The notes: a model not told the origin generated them from the sequence alone. A stretch of DNA of 64,000 bases from Thamnidium elegans (GCA_025201345.1 JAIXMG010000037.1:124001-188000), one strand, 5' to 3'. Positions 1 to 12,896 are shown, numbered from the stretch's first letter. Numbers and translations: made by a program.

Positions 1-96
1 GAAATATATTTATATTTGTATATAAAGGCATGTGTATAAATCGATCAACTTTTTCTTAATGTCGATCAATGGGAGCAAAAATTATATCCCAGAACA

Positions 97-138
<42 letters not shown>

Positions 139-1454
139 GTATAGAAAGTAATGTAATACATATGCTACAATTGAAATCTTAATTTTACCTTGTTGATATA
201 CTGCATCTCTTTATTCTTTATTCTTGTTTTTTTTAGGAGACGGTATGTTTCTCCTTGTACATGTAATAATAACAAAAAAAAAAAAAAAAAAAAAAGTAAT
301 AAAGTAACAGTATTGTACAAGAAGGTTGTTTATTTATTAACGTCGTAGCACAAACAAGCATCGTTGTATAACCTATAATGTATTTAAGCTTTTTATTTTT
401 TAATTCCACGTGAACACGAATGGTTATAACGTTTATAAAAAAAATATCCCTGAACCCTTTTAATATATCATTATCATCATGACGTGAACCAAAAGGCTAG
501 TTGATTTCACAAGAGCGAAAAAAGAAAAAGAATTTACGCGATAAATAAATAAACAAGTACTAAACATAGCATGATTATTTTAATAAATAACCGATTCTGC
601 AGAGTCATAAGAATATCACAAAAAGCATGGTTTAAACGAGAATCGAACTTTTTCGTTTTTTGTTACCTTAGAAAAAAAAAAGCGAATAACATCAACTGAC
701 GAATCAAATATATATATATAGCTTGCCAATCCACCCCCAATTATTACCCCCTTTATTTTTTTTATCTTAGTACTTTAAACGTTTTATTAAATGAATTCAC
801 TAAAATAAAACAGAAGCATATCGTCATTATTTATCAAAAAGTGACTATATCTTTTAAAACACTGCATACTGACATACTTATCACGGCACTGTAATAAAAT
901 AACCAAGGCACTGAAAAAAAAAGAAGGAGGCGTTTTAGGAAACATCTAATTTAAACATATTATTAGAGGGGTGTTACATATTTATCAACATACACTATAT
1001 ATACACACACATATATATATGTATATATATGTATATACAGCTCAAATATATATATATATTTATACGTATATCAAGACCACTACACCTAGATTGATTAGTA
1101 GTAGTGAAGGGGAATATTTATTCCCCGCATCTATGTATTACTATGATTACTGACGTTACCTCTTAGCAACACTCCTTAACCAATTAAAACGTTGGAGCTA
1201 TCAGTATACATATAAAAAGGATGTCAGTTATAATTCATCGATTCAATTAGCACAAATCGAGTTGTTCCGTCTTTACTATTCGGAATAAAAGAATAAATTT
1301 GTACAACCCCTTATACACACACAATATGACTCCATCCATTTTAAGGTCAAGGCCGTCTTTATTTAAACGCATTGTAAAGCCTTTTTTTCTAACCTTCTCC
1401 TTTTTTTTTATTCTCCTCTCTGTAAAAACCAAAAATCGGTGATCTTATTACTCC

Positions 1455-1485
<31 letters not shown>

Positions 1486-1914
1486 ATAAAATAATAATGT
1501 TTTGAAGAAAGAAAGAAGAGAGAGAGAGAAAGAAAATTAATAGAAACAAAAAACTGGTTTTTATACTTGTATTTATATGCTTGGTTGTGATAGCAAAAAA
1601 GCAACAATAAAAAACACTGTTTAAAGAAGGTGCACGGATGATATCTTACTCCACCCCACTTTTTAATCGACATGCATCACAAACAGCTTAGTATTAGAGA
1701 ATTCTTTCTATCGAATCATTTAGAACTAGTAAGAAAAAAAAAATTTCGTTATCGTTCTTTTTATTTCTTTTGAATAGTACAAAGCATGTCCAAGTGGCGT
1801 CATAATAGTAACAAGAGTAATCCCCTCTACATTCGCATATTTTTACATTCCAATAAGGGATATATAACTACAGTTTGTTTCCACTGTAAAACTTAATATG
1901 TCAAAAAGTTTATT
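1..1914. other. Gene-poor AT-rich intergenic stretch
   Basis: I see no convincing gene on either strand. Open frames here are short, low in complexity and made of AT repeats. The stretch holds an (ATA)n run near 101-137, poly-A near 272-295, (TA)n microsatellites near 708-720 and 1004-1060, and a poly-T tract near 1456-1480. The flanking gene to the left is outside the window. Confidence 0.6.
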
Positions 1915-2240
1915 TGTGGTTCCACTACCAATTTAAGGATTTAGTAAAATAATTGAAGATAAAAAAATACCTTTTTCTGCAGAAAAAAAAATTAGTAAAA
2001 GACGAATGATAACTTAAATTATTGTAGCTTCTAGTGTTTTTGTGTATCTTCTTGCCTTTGACGTTTGGTCCAAGCTCATCAATTGGTACGAGCAAAGGTA
2101 GCATTATCCGCAATAAGAAAAAAGTCGTTTGAGATTTTACTCGTTCATAATATTTATAAACTGTAAGTGATCTTTTAAACTGTAATTTTATTTCGTAAGA
2201 GTCTGCGAATTTCACTAAATCCTTAAATTGGCTTTATTTT
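1915..2240. repeat. MITE-like element with 18-bp terminal inverted repeats (copy A)
   Basis: The 18-mer ccaatttaaggatttagt at 1929-1946 recurs perfectly inverted at 2214-2231, bounding about 300 bp of non-coding AT-rich DNA. The same 18-mer occurs at 16820-16837. The inner segment around 2135-2212 resembles 61030-61098, including the shared word gtaagagtctg. This fits a small non-autonomous DNA transposon family. The right end lies about 45 bp from the stop codon of the PPZ-like gene, so it may contribute 3'UTR or poly-A signals. I could not define a target-site duplication with confidence. Confidence 0.6.
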
Positions 2241-2276
2241 AAAAAAAAATGATAGCGTGGAGGAGGATATAATTTT

Positions 2277-3864
2277 TTAACTCTTTTTAGCAAGTGGATG
2301 ATCAGAAGGAGTTAACAATTCAAAGCTACATAATAGTTCTTCACTGACACTCATAATTGCACCAAAGTTATCAAATTCACCACAATAATTTGGTGCACTA
2401 AATACAGTAACCAGTGTTCTTTCATTAAAGAATTGATACCCGTCTTCTACTACCATATGCGCTCTGCAAACCAAATCCAAATCAAATTTAGATAAGAATT
2501 CATTAATTACTTTTTTACCAAAGCAGTAAGAAACTCCTCTTTCATTATCTACGATCGATTTTAGTTATGTATACATATATCAGTGATGATAATAATAAAT
2601 TACCTTCCCAATCTACACTTATATCTGCGGGATCAGCCCATAGTAAATCGTTTAATAGTCCATAATCAGGTACATCTGTTGGTCTTTGGATATTACGAAT
2701 ATCATCCATACTATGTAACGAAGGCGATAACCCACCATGAACACAAAAGATCTTTCCTGCAACTAAACCGGCAATAGGTAATGTATTAAAAACATCGACA
2801 AAAGTTCTCCACATCTTGGGACTAAGTCTACGTTTACATTCATCATAAAATCCGTACACTAACAATGTATCTTTTTTTAGTCTCTCTTTTCCTCGTGTAC
2901 ATAATGTGTCATATTTACCTTTGGTGACATTAGCAGATTCATGATTACCTCTCAGAATAAAGAAATTTTCAGGAAACTTAATCTTATAACACAACAACAA
3001 TAAAAAATTTTCTAAACTTTGTTTACCACGATCAACATAATCGCCTAAAAACAAATAATTGGAAGTAGGTGGAAATCCACCCATTTCAAATAACCGAATT
3101 AAATCGGTATATTGACCATGTGTATCACCGACAATTTTGACAGGAGCAGAAAGTTCAAGCAATGACTGTTTTTTTAAAAAAAAGTTAGTACAATAATTAC
3201 TTTTTTACATATATTATGTTATTACTGGTTGACTCAAGAATATATCCATAGCTGCACGACAAATAGATGTCACTTCAGATTGTTTTAAACATAATTGTTT
3301 AGATACTTTAGAAGCGTATCCTGCGTCTAATAACCTTCGAATATAATCATCAATTTGTGCAATACTGTTTTGCATATTTATACTAGATACTGAATTAACA
3401 GTCAATTGGTTCATAGAAGATACGGTGAGTTGATTATTGTCCAAGTTATCTACGTCTAATGTTTGCCCCGTAGCTCTTTTGGGTGGCCAAAAATCAGATT
3501 GAGCTAATAATTTGTGTTGTTGAGGATGTTCTACTTTACCCTTGAAGGGGTCTGGTCCTGTTCCGATCGTATCTTGCTCATTATATTCTTCGTTATTGTT
3601 ATCATTGTGTACAGGATAATCGGGATTCAATTGTGAAAGTGCCGAAGCATTATTATTATTGTTGTTATTTTTACGATGTTGAGAGGAAGTGATTAAAATA
3701 GAACTAACTGATTGTGTTGTATTAACACTATTTTCGTTATCTGGTGCATTAGTTACATCAAGTCGAGGAATGGGTGGTGAAGAGCTTTTACTCTGTCTCT
3801 TTTTACTACTAGATATTCTCTTTTGTTTAATACTGTCTTTCTTTTTAGAAATTGAATTCCCCAT
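2277..3864 (-). CDS. PPZ1: PPZ-type Ser/Thr protein phosphatase catalytic subunit
   Basis: Exons 3864-3226, 3165-2919, 2858-2604 and 2548-2277 give 470 aa. The protein is a PP1-like metallophosphatase of the fungal PPZ subfamily, which regulates ion homeostasis and cell integrity. Residues 1-213 are a Ser/Asn/Gln-rich extension beginning MGNSISKKK, so Gly2 is a likely myristoylation site as in yeast Ppz1. The catalytic domain follows, with the metal and active-site motifs [26 protein letters not shown] and CRAHMV in order. The words [17 protein letters not shown] and [12 protein letters not shown] favour PPZ over PP1. The third intron (2859-2918, 60 nt) is stop-free and in frame, so it can be mis-annotated as coding; removing it restores the conserved join [19 protein letters not shown] is followed by Ser where relatives usually have Cys. 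The C terminus (AKKS) is short. Confidence 0.93.
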
Positions 3865-5404
3865 TGAATATTGTTACTTTTTTTCTTTTCCTTTTTATTT
3901 TTCCGTTTTGTACTAATTATATGTATATATATATGTATATATAAAAAAAAAAAGAAAAAAGAAAAGAGTGAAAAAAGAAAAGAAAGATACAAAAAAAGAT
4001 TCTTTACATGAGGAAAAAAAGAATCGGAGTTTGGTGATTCTTAACCCTTCAGAAAGCAGAACTTCTCATTCTTCCATAGCATATATACTCTACTGTGATA
4101 CAATGGTTACCATGGTAATCAAATGGTTACCCTGGCTACCCAAACATCTTTTGGATAGTTTTTTTTAGCAAGTATTTTTTTTTTTGGAATTGTCGGTTTT
4201 TTAATGTTTCAGTCAAAAGGAAAAAAAATAAAAACTAATTGGTAAGCTTTCAAGATAAGCGGGTTTTTTTTTATTAGCTAAGGCTTGAGAACAGCCTAAA
4301 GTGTATAGAAGAAAATTCAATCAATTTCCTCATTAGTCCATTAGTTCCGTGAAATTAAAAAATATTTCAACGTGTAGCATGAGTTGTACTTCTAGTTAAA
4401 GCTTTCAACTACAACATGTGTGTATGTATATATATATATTTACTTCTAACTGTATCTCCTATATATATATATATATATATGATTTATTAGATTAAAATTG
4501 TCTCTAATTTTACACTTTCTTTGTAACTGATACCAAACATTTATTAGAAAAAAAATGTAATTTTTTTAAAAATTATAAATGATCCAATTAGGAGAGGACT
4601 CTTTTGAATGTATACATCTCTCTCCCAGTTGGATATAATATCATCTTAGGGCACTTGCGACTGAATTTTAATGTATATAAAAAAAATGTCCTTATTCAAA
4701 AACTAAATTTGCACGCTTCGCAGAAACTCCCTCCTTTGATCAAATGAATATTTCTTATAATCCCTAAGGGATGGAGTAGACTGTCCAGTTGCTATTTATA
4801 CAAGCTCTAAAATAGAGCGGATGGCAATGCAGTATTTTAATAGAATACTAGAATTAACCAAAATTCATCTCCTCCTCCCATTCTTTTTATTTTTATTTTT
4901 GTGTGTGTGCACGTATCCTAATCGACATAGTAGTTCTAACTACATAATATATTCGTATATGAAGATATCATATAAAAGGAGTTTAGTTTGATCAATTGAA
5001 TATTTATCAAAAAAATTGTCAAATACCGTGATAGATTTTCCAGGAGAACGCATATATCTAAAATTTTACAGGGTTTTTTTTTTACCAGTCCAGGAGAAGA
5101 ATCGTGCTTTTTTTAAAAAATAATAATAATAACGGAAAATGCTCGCGGGGTACCTTCCGGAGCTTAAGTAGTTAGTGGTCTTTTTTTCATAAAAAAGAAA
5201 AGTTTAAAAAATATATTGTATCATTTTTTTTCTTCTTAGTTTAAATTGAGAGATTATATTAAATGAAACTCTATACTAATGACACACTGCTGATATCCCT
5301 CCCTACCTCATCTTAAAGTCATACATTAAAAAAAAGAATGTTTTTTTAATTTCGGTAAAAATTTCGGATAAGTTATTATGTACACATTTTCGGATTTTAA
5401 TGAT
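3865..5404. other. PPZ promoter side and Zds 3' flank, no gene seen
   Basis: This gap lies between the start of the PPZ-like gene and the 3' end of the Zds-like gene. It contains tandem X-box-like sites (annotated separately), (TA)n tracts near 3918-3942 and 4422-4482, and many homopolymer runs. I found no open frame with coding character and no RNA gene. Confidence 0.6.
4106..4139. promoter_or_regulatory. Tandem RFX X-box-like sites
   Basis: gttaccatggtaat at 4106-4119 matches 13 of 14 positions of the palindromic RFX X-box (GTTACC then ATGGTAAC). A weaker relative, gttaccctggctac, starts exactly 20 bp downstream at 4126. They sit about 240 bp upstream of the PPZ-like start codon. RFX proteins (yeast Rfx1/Crt1, fission-yeast Sak1) bind such palindromes. 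That an RFX factor controls this gene is inference. Confidence 0.5.
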
Positions 5405-6183
5405 TCAATTGTTTGCATAAGAGGGTATATAGTAGTTATCTTGTGCACCATAATTTAATCTACCAGAAAACACCAGTGTTTGGTTTTGTGACTGGATGAG
5501 ACTATTGTACTGAAACAACATGTTGGAAATCATCACCTGATGTCTCAACGGTCTTCTAGCATTACTTAGCCTTATATTTGAAATATGGTAAATAACACGT
5601 TCAATAGATTGCGGATATCTTTCGGGTAATCTAATCACATCTTGTTGTGATAAAACTATTTGTTCCTTTTGTATTTTCTTTTTTGAAAACAAATTTGTAA
5701 TTGATAACATCTTCTTTGGTAACTTTTCTTTATTTTGCTTTTGAAATAATGTTGTAAACCATGTCGGTTTTTTTAATAGGTCGTTTGATTTCTTTTTTTG
5801 TTTGGAATAGTTAACGGGGTCAGTGTATTGGTTCGAGATATATTCATTTATAAAATATTGGTTTGAAACGGGTATTTGGTTCGATTGTTGTCGATATTTA
5901 TCATCTACAATGCATGAAAAAAAAAAGATTAGTTGTAAAGCTACTTTTATTATTTTATTCTCTACCTTTTGTAGGGGTAACTGGAGGTGTATCTTGAATT
6001 TTATTGATTTCGGAAGAATAAGATACACTAGATAAAAAAGATCTTTTTCTACGTGGTAATGTTGTCAAGTTGACAGATGATGTGAAATTCTGTTCTCCAC
6101 CTTGACTTTGTACCCAATCTTCAAATTCGTTAAGCGAAGCCTTTGAAGCCTTTCTGTTAATAATTGTTATAAGTTTATCATAC

Positions 6184-6227
<44 letters not shown>

Positions 6228-6410
6228 AAGAAAAAATAAATAAATATATGTATATATATACTTTGTTGTATACCTGTTATCAACTATTTTATTGTAATGG
6301 TCCATACTATTTACTATATGTACATCTTCTTTTTTTCCAGAGTCGTAGTTAAAAGACTGTTTATTATTATCTGCAATGGATGTAAGTGATGAATATGCCG
6401 TTTCTACCAT
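5405..6410 (-). CDS. Zds1/Zds2-like protein with C-terminal Zds_C-type domain
   Basis: Exons 6410-6274, 6153-5966 and 5904-5405 give 274 aa. The first intron (120 nt) contains a long poly-T/poly-A inverted tract. Residues 1-170 are polar and low in complexity, with a Pro/Thr stretch before the second intron. The C-terminal block, with words RLPERYPQSIERVIYHIS and RLSNARRPLRHQVMISN, resembles my recollection of the conserved C terminus of yeast Zds1/Zds2 (Pfam Zds_C), which binds PP2A-Cdc55 and controls mitotic exit. It is far shorter than the roughly 900-residue yeast proteins, so this is a minimal family member or one with a divergent N terminus. There is no signal peptide or membrane span. 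The assignment rests on one motif. Confidence 0.65.
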
Positions 6411-8443
6411 GATATTCTATAATATGTGTCAAAAAATAAAAAATAAAAAAAGAATGGTAAAAAAGCAAAAAGAAAAAAGATATATTCATTCCTTCATGCT
6501 TATTTTAATTTATCAAGCTGCCCTTTAATTTAAGGAAAGAAGATGCTCTTACTTTTTGTTACTTTACCGGTAAACACTTATTCTTTTACTTTTATTTTAC
6601 GTTGATAACATTCTCTTCTCCCCTTTTTTACAACTCAAAAATTTAGTTTTAATTTACTCATTATAAAGACTATCGCCTTTTCTATTTTTCTGTTCATCTA
6701 TTTTTTTAAAAAAAGAAGCACGTTTGAAACAACGAAATATTACTATTGTTGTTATGGCTATAGGTTTACAATGTTTCCACTAGTGATAAAAACTATATTT
6801 GTACTTTTAATAAAGTTTTATTAGTGATACGTTGGATATTTCGAATGCTTTTTTTTTACTAATTGAGTAATACTGAATAGTAACAATATCCCAGATCCTA
6901 AAAGGAAATAAAAAAAATGTTAGTTTTAAATTTAATATTTCTACTTTACCCGAAGTATTCAAACCGCACAGGCGGCGAAACACAATCTGGTGCACCACCG
7001 CTTTAAAGCGTGTATTTTTCAGGTGACCAGGGAGTGAAAAAGATATATATTGTTAACATTTCAAAAAAGGAGGAAAATTTTGTTTAATTTTTTTTTGTCA
7101 TTGCGTGTGTCCAGTAGGAACCATTCCGATCATCAAGAGCATCATAATTATAACAAGGAAGCCTCTTATGTTCTTCTTCTTCTTGATGTTTTTTTCGTTT
7201 TCTTTTACCCATTTTTAGCAGAAGGAGAGCAGTGGAAGAAATAAAAAAGAAAACAAGCTGATAGCTTTTTATAAACATTTTTTTTATCAACTGCTAAAAA
7301 TATGGATAATATATCAAAATAACACATCCAAATTATTATTTATCATTTTATCTATCTTTGTGTTGTATGTATAAGCAAATGTACTCTTTCCGAGGGAGGT
7401 ACAAAGTAGTTCAGTATTGCTAATGTGTGTTCTTTAATAAAACACTATGGCTAAATACCTTTAGTTTCTTTTTTATGGCAATGTAATTAAACAGCATACA
7501 ACACCAAGGCTTTTTTAACCCAGTTTGCTCATCAGTTTTTTTTTTTTAACAAAACCCCTTGGAAGAACTGGATCTGATGGGATAAAAAAAATGTTGCTCT
7601 CACGGATAACGAGATTTGGAATAAATAAAAAAACACTTCTTTTTACAGCTTTAGAATAAAACAGTGGTGAATAGATTATACGTAAAAATAAAACAATAAT
7701 ATAAGGGATAAATTATGAGTTCAGTTTATTATAAAGTGCAAAAAAAAAAAACAATAAAGCTTATTACATATAAAATAAAAAGGGTTGATAGGTATATCAA
7801 TAAAACAAATTAAACTGTCTTATAATATAAAGAAAGAAGTGATATATAAATTAAAGTTTGGATGCATGTGTATAAATAAAAGAAGCATTCTTATTTATAT
7901 ATCCTTGTATTAAACCGGTCAAAATATCAAATGGATATAAAGCTTACGCGGTGTCATTTGTTTTACCCTCCCCCGGTTGGACTTGCTAGATTAATTAAAA
8001 TAAGAAATAAAGATGGTGAAGTAGCCTTTTATCTTTATTTTTCCACGATGCTTATCGTGGATGATTTCTCTATAATGGCTTATATTCTTTCCTTCATCAG
8101 AAACGCCATCATAGCCAGTTTTTATTTCTGTTTTTCTCAAGATTAATTGTCAAATATATTAAATCTTGCAGAATTTTAACTTTTACCATTTATCTTGTCA
8201 GTAAATCGAAAAAAAAAAACGTTCTCACCATGTTTTAAAAGCATTGGTGTAACGCTCTTAAAATCATCGGCCTGAGCTTGTAAGAGTTCTCTGTTATTGG
8301 TAGCTATCTGATATTGCTATTCACTGCCGTTGTATTTTAAAGCTATCGTTTTTATTGGCTAAACTGCGTTTCAATGGTAAGCTCCGTGTCTCCAAAATAC
8401 CTTGGGTATTTTAAAAGGTATTTTATTTTAAGCACTGAAAATT
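6411..8443. other. Intergenic, no gene supported
   Basis: Two kilobases between the Zds-like start and the first decayed coding block. There are many short T/A runs, and open frames (for example around 7050-7290 and 7931-8146) lack complexity or family resemblance. The last 200 bp (8240-8443) are less AT-rich and may be 5' sequence of the Fanzor-like remnant. Confidence 0.5.
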
Positions 8444-11400
8444 ATGAATTACCTTTTCTGTCTCAAGCGGAGTTGGAGACACACTGTCCACCACTGGCCA
8501 AAGACACTAGTAGAACCAACTGATTATATCACAACCTATGGGGTTCGGCTATTCAAGATGTTAATTCAATTTAAAGACAAGCGTTTTGAATTAGATAAAG
8601 AAAATAATGTAGTTCTTTCTAGCAGCCAAGGCCCAAAGCTTAAAGAGTATCTTCCGAATGATCTTAATATAGATCAACCTGATCAATTTTTACCTCCAGT
8701 TCCTGATAGAGATTTTATGAATTCAAATGGTTTCAATAAGCAATTAAACTCTTTATTTGACACCAATCATTTGCAATTAATTCAATCTACGTATTTTGGA
8801 CCTCGAGGACCTAAGGAGTCAACTTTTCAAAAGTCACCACTACATAAGACATTAGTTGATCATATTCCTCCCAAAAATGATCAACGGCAATCTCTAGATG
8901 TTTATATAATGAAACAAGCATTGGTCAGATACACTATAAATTTCATCAACTTATGGGACAATCCTAAACGACTTAATAATTTATTAAATCGCTTATTACG
9001 TGTACTCTTAAAAATTCACTTGTCTCCTATTCGTGAAAAAAAAAACTGAAAGATTTCGTAGAAAAAAAGAAATCAAGGAGAGAGGAGAAGTTAAAACACA
9101 ACAAAGATTTAACTATGTCTGATTATCCAAGCATATCAAAAGAGAATATCAGCCTGATACATAAGTCAAGAAATAATCGAAGAAATCTTTTTAAGAATGA
9201 AATTAAAAGAAGAGACAAATTTATCAAGATGTCTAAAAAATATTATGCAAATGCTCCTAAATGGCTTAAGAGAGCAGAAAGATGCGATGAACGTATTAAG
9301 ACCTATAGCGAAGTTTTAAAAGAAGAGGTTCGTATACTTTTAATATTCACTTTGGAAATGTAATAATTAATCTTATATTCAAATTTAGAGAATAAAAAGA
9401 AGTATAGAAGATAAGGATATTGTATCTAATAAGAATAATAATAGTGATAACAAAGTTTTAACAGAAGAGGTTAGTATACTTTTTGCATTAATTTTGGCAA
9501 ACGAAAATCTAATTTTATATTATAATGTAGGAAGATGATGATAGTGAAGAGTTGGAACTGGAACTATCTTCCGAACATAACCCAGTTTCCACTAATGATT
9601 TGCTGCTATTAGAAGATGAAAGACCTTTTAAAAATACCGATATCAGCAGGAGTAGATTGAATGTATTGCAAGCTATAATAAGAAATCTCGTTTATAAATA
9701 CGATGGAAAAAGTATTTCAAAAAAAACAAATTCAAGATGCTTCTAATGATATCAACGAAAAAGAGATTAATATCTTCAAATTAATAATTGATTTGATACA
9801 ACCATATTTCCCGAAAAAAAAAATAGATACTTGATTGCATTCCAAATACCCTTTGTATTGATGGCCAATCAAGTTTTTAATTACACTAGATATTCCAAAA
9901 AAAGCTTTAAGAATTTGTCCTTTTACAAGTCCAGGGCATTTGAATGCTTTATCAATGGATGTCTCTGCTATATTTAGCTTGTCCTGTGGTAATAATACTG
10001 GAGATGGCATGAGAAACCTTGATATTTATGGATTTGATGGCGAGGTTTTTCTTTCTAGGCAACAAGCGAATGAACAAAAAGATACTGTTTTTAGCTCTTT
10101 TTTTGATATATCGGAAATCACCAATACGGTATATTCGTTTAATCAAAAGTTTAATCATATAATAACTTTTTTACCGGGCTTGAAAGCAGTTAGAGTATCT
10201 GGAACTTTGATTCGTAATAGTTCATCCAATTCTTGTAAAGCGATCACCCAAAAGATTGATAGCAAAGTTACACCAAAACAATTGTCAATTTCTGCCAAGA
10301 AAGATATTAATGATAGGATTGCACTTTTAAAAGCTGAATCAAACGCTCTTGGGCTACAATTAAAAAATGCTGTTCAAACAAGAACGAATCATATTACTAC
10401 AGGCGACATTAAAGATCTGAAAAATGAATGGATAAAAAAAGAAAAAAATGACAAGAGCTTTACAATTCAGGAAAAAAAAGTTAATGACGAATTATACAAG
10501 AAAATAGAACACCATAAACTATTAACAAAACGTCACAACAACGAAGTAATGGTTATCAGAGAAAACCTAAAAACTACTAAATCCAGAATTTATAATTACA
10601 AAACAACTTAATTTTTCTGAATATGGTAAAGACTTTACAAAGAAAGATGAACAAAACATTGTTAAGAAATTTGAAATAACAAAATAGAACTATAAATGCT
10701 TCGAAAGAACGGAAGATATAGAGCATAATGAACAAATTCGCTATTCAGAAGATTTACTGTTTTCTGGAACAGATAATGGGCTGGTGACTATGACAGAAAC
10801 GGCAAAATTGGATATAAAGCGAGTAAATTTCATTTGAAACTGTTCAACAAATATTCCATATTGAATGATATTAAAGGTAAAAATGATATGATTTCAAAGC
10901 AGGTTTATTTTAGGAGTTGTTGCTCACACTTTTTTAAAAAAAAAACCCGAAATAGAAGATGATCAAGACGCTGAGTTGAACTTTTCTGATGATGGTATCA
11001 ACCAAGCAACACTTTGTAAAACCTTTAAAGTTCATTCTAGTGATTTGCAGTTTCGTAGTGAAGTTAAAATAAGCTTGATGAAGTTAGAAAAATTGAAAAA
11101 GCGAACAGAAGCAGGAAAAGTTGTAATGAACATCGAAAGAAGTTTTATCGATATGAACATCGAAAAAGCCAAAAATATAAACGAAGTCGATGATATGATG
11201 AATATAAAATACAAACATAGGAACGACTTAAGAAAATTTTATTATTCAAACGCACAGATCAAACTAAAACGTAAAACTGAAATACAACGTAAAAAATGTT
11301 TTGGTAAAACTTGTTCATCTGAAAGGCAGATTATTTCAAGCAAACAAAATAAACACCCTTTCATGTTGACAGGTGATAGAGGCTATTGTCATAGCTCAAG

Positions 11401-11670
11401 TATTAAAGGTCACCTCAAGTACGGAGATGTATGGAAACCTAAGTTACATTGTATATTGGCATTAAAAAATGAAACACATAAAGGAAGAGGTGCCACAGCA
11501 ATATGCATTTCTGGATCTACTATGTTACTTTTAAATATGCAACACCCATCTTTTATGATAAATACAACAGTGAAAATAATACTGATGATTTTAGATCAAA
11601 AGCTGAGTTTTTCTTAAACCGAAACACCTCAAGGCCTGCCATCTATGATGGTATTACTAGAGAAATCTAG
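8444..11670 (+). pseudogene. Decayed Fanzor/TnpB-like RuvC nuclease gene (copy 1)
   Basis: A chain of same-strand coding blocks broken by frameshifts (near 9040, 9110, 9730, 10610 and 11550) and stops. Blocks at 9115-9353, 9419-9470 and 9531-9746 join in one frame across two intron-like gaps, so it was once a spliced gene. Later blocks carry ordered RuvC-like signatures: GTDNGLVTMT near 10770-10800 (candidate RuvC-I), GDRGYCHSSSIKGHLKYG near 11371-11424 (candidate RuvC-II region), and GRGATAICIS near 11485-11515 (candidate RuvC-III, the usual Asp read as Gly). The C-x2-C pairs expected between the last two blocks are absent, which implies a deletion. The tail continues in a shifted frame to a stop at 11670. 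Fanzors are eukaryotic TnpB homologues carried by transposons. Naming is by motif order and memory of fungal repeat families, and the element is surely inactive. Confidence 0.55.
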
Positions 11671-12156
11671 GTAAGAGCTTAAAACAGTTAATTTATTTAA
11701 TAATTACCCATTCTAACCCATTATTTTCTATTACAATCAACGTTTTTTATGTAAGTTTCAATTTTTGAATATACATCATTTCTATTGGCTAATTAGTTTT
11801 TTTATAGTAAATACCCTCACAGTAAAGAGAGAGAATGAATGATCATTTTACTACTACCCCAAAAAAGGATGGTTTTAACTTTCTTTGTACAACATCAGAC
11901 ACTTGATATTCCCAGTGTATTAATCCCCCTCGTTTTGGTACTCCAAAATTTATTTTATTAGACCCATTTCTTGTTACTTACTGATAAGACAAACTTACTT
12001 TCTTTGGAAAGAGAAAGAGAAAGAGAAAGAAAAAACGCATCAGTCAAAATGGTACGCTCACTTTTTATAAATATGTTTTATTGAGTGAATTAAACGCATT
12101 ATATTATCAGATGAAAAAGGGAGGAGGGGATAATAAATTTAAGCAGATTTACAGTA

Positions 12157-12196
<40 letters not shown>

Positions 12197-12399
12197 TATA
12201 TATATGTAGCGAAATAAAGCATATGATAGAAAAGAGAAGGGAAAATGAGACGAGGATACCAAAAAAGAAAAGAAAAAAAGAGGCGGATAAAGTATAATAA
12301 AAAGTGAATGTGAGGGGATATAAAAGATAATAATAATAATAATAAACTACATTTGATATGGATGAAGTGTGTTTTTGAGGAAAAAAAAGAGAATCTAAA
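11671..12399. other. Intergenic with (AG)n microsatellite
   Basis: This lies between the Fanzor-like remnant and the 3' end of the kinase gene. It holds a perfect (AG)n tract at about 12161-12190 and purine-rich DNA. I see no supported gene. Confidence 0.6.
12161..12190. repeat. (AG)n microsatellite
   Basis: About 15 uninterrupted AG units lie 210 bp beyond the stop codon of the minus-strand kinase gene. Confidence 0.9.
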
Positions 12400-12851
12400 T
12401 TATTCGTCTTCTTCCTCTTCCTCTTCTATAATTGCTTTGGTACCCATGGATCTTGATTCTTGCATACCGTAAACACTAAGGCGTGATCTTGGTACAAATT
12501 CAAATCTATTAGAACGTGGTTTGTATGGCTCCTAAAAAAAAAAAGTTAATAATTATCATCAAATTATGTCATTTTTTAAAAACTTACAAAAGAGGGTACA
12601 AATGTATTTTTCACCGGACTCGCATCTTCTTCACAATCACTAATACTACTACAATCATCAGAAGAATCTGAAGAAAAATCAGATAAATGATTATCTGATT
12701 TAGTATCTACATTATTATCAATGGAGGTAGAAAGAGAAACTATTCTTTCGTCCATTGGACTAATTGGTGTACAAAGTAAATTATTGATTGATTGATGTTC
12801 CACTTGTTCTTCCGTTTGCAAACCAGGCAATGATCCTAATTGTTGCTGTTG

Positions 12852-12896
<45 letters not shown>

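Noticed and set aside
971..1153. Open frame rich in Tyr/Ile
   Set aside because: It is produced by a (TA)n microsatellite and has no coding character.
2881..2945. Apparent 20-residue insertion after GNHE in the phosphatase
   Set aside because: It is a 60-nt intron with proper donor and acceptor ends that happens to lack stops. It is reported as such rather than as a novel protein insertion.
12052..12111. Possible ATG-only first exon (caaaATG then gtacgctcac...cag then ATGAAAAAGGG)
   Set aside because: The downstream frame runs straight into the (AG)n microsatellite and stops. No conserved protein emerges.
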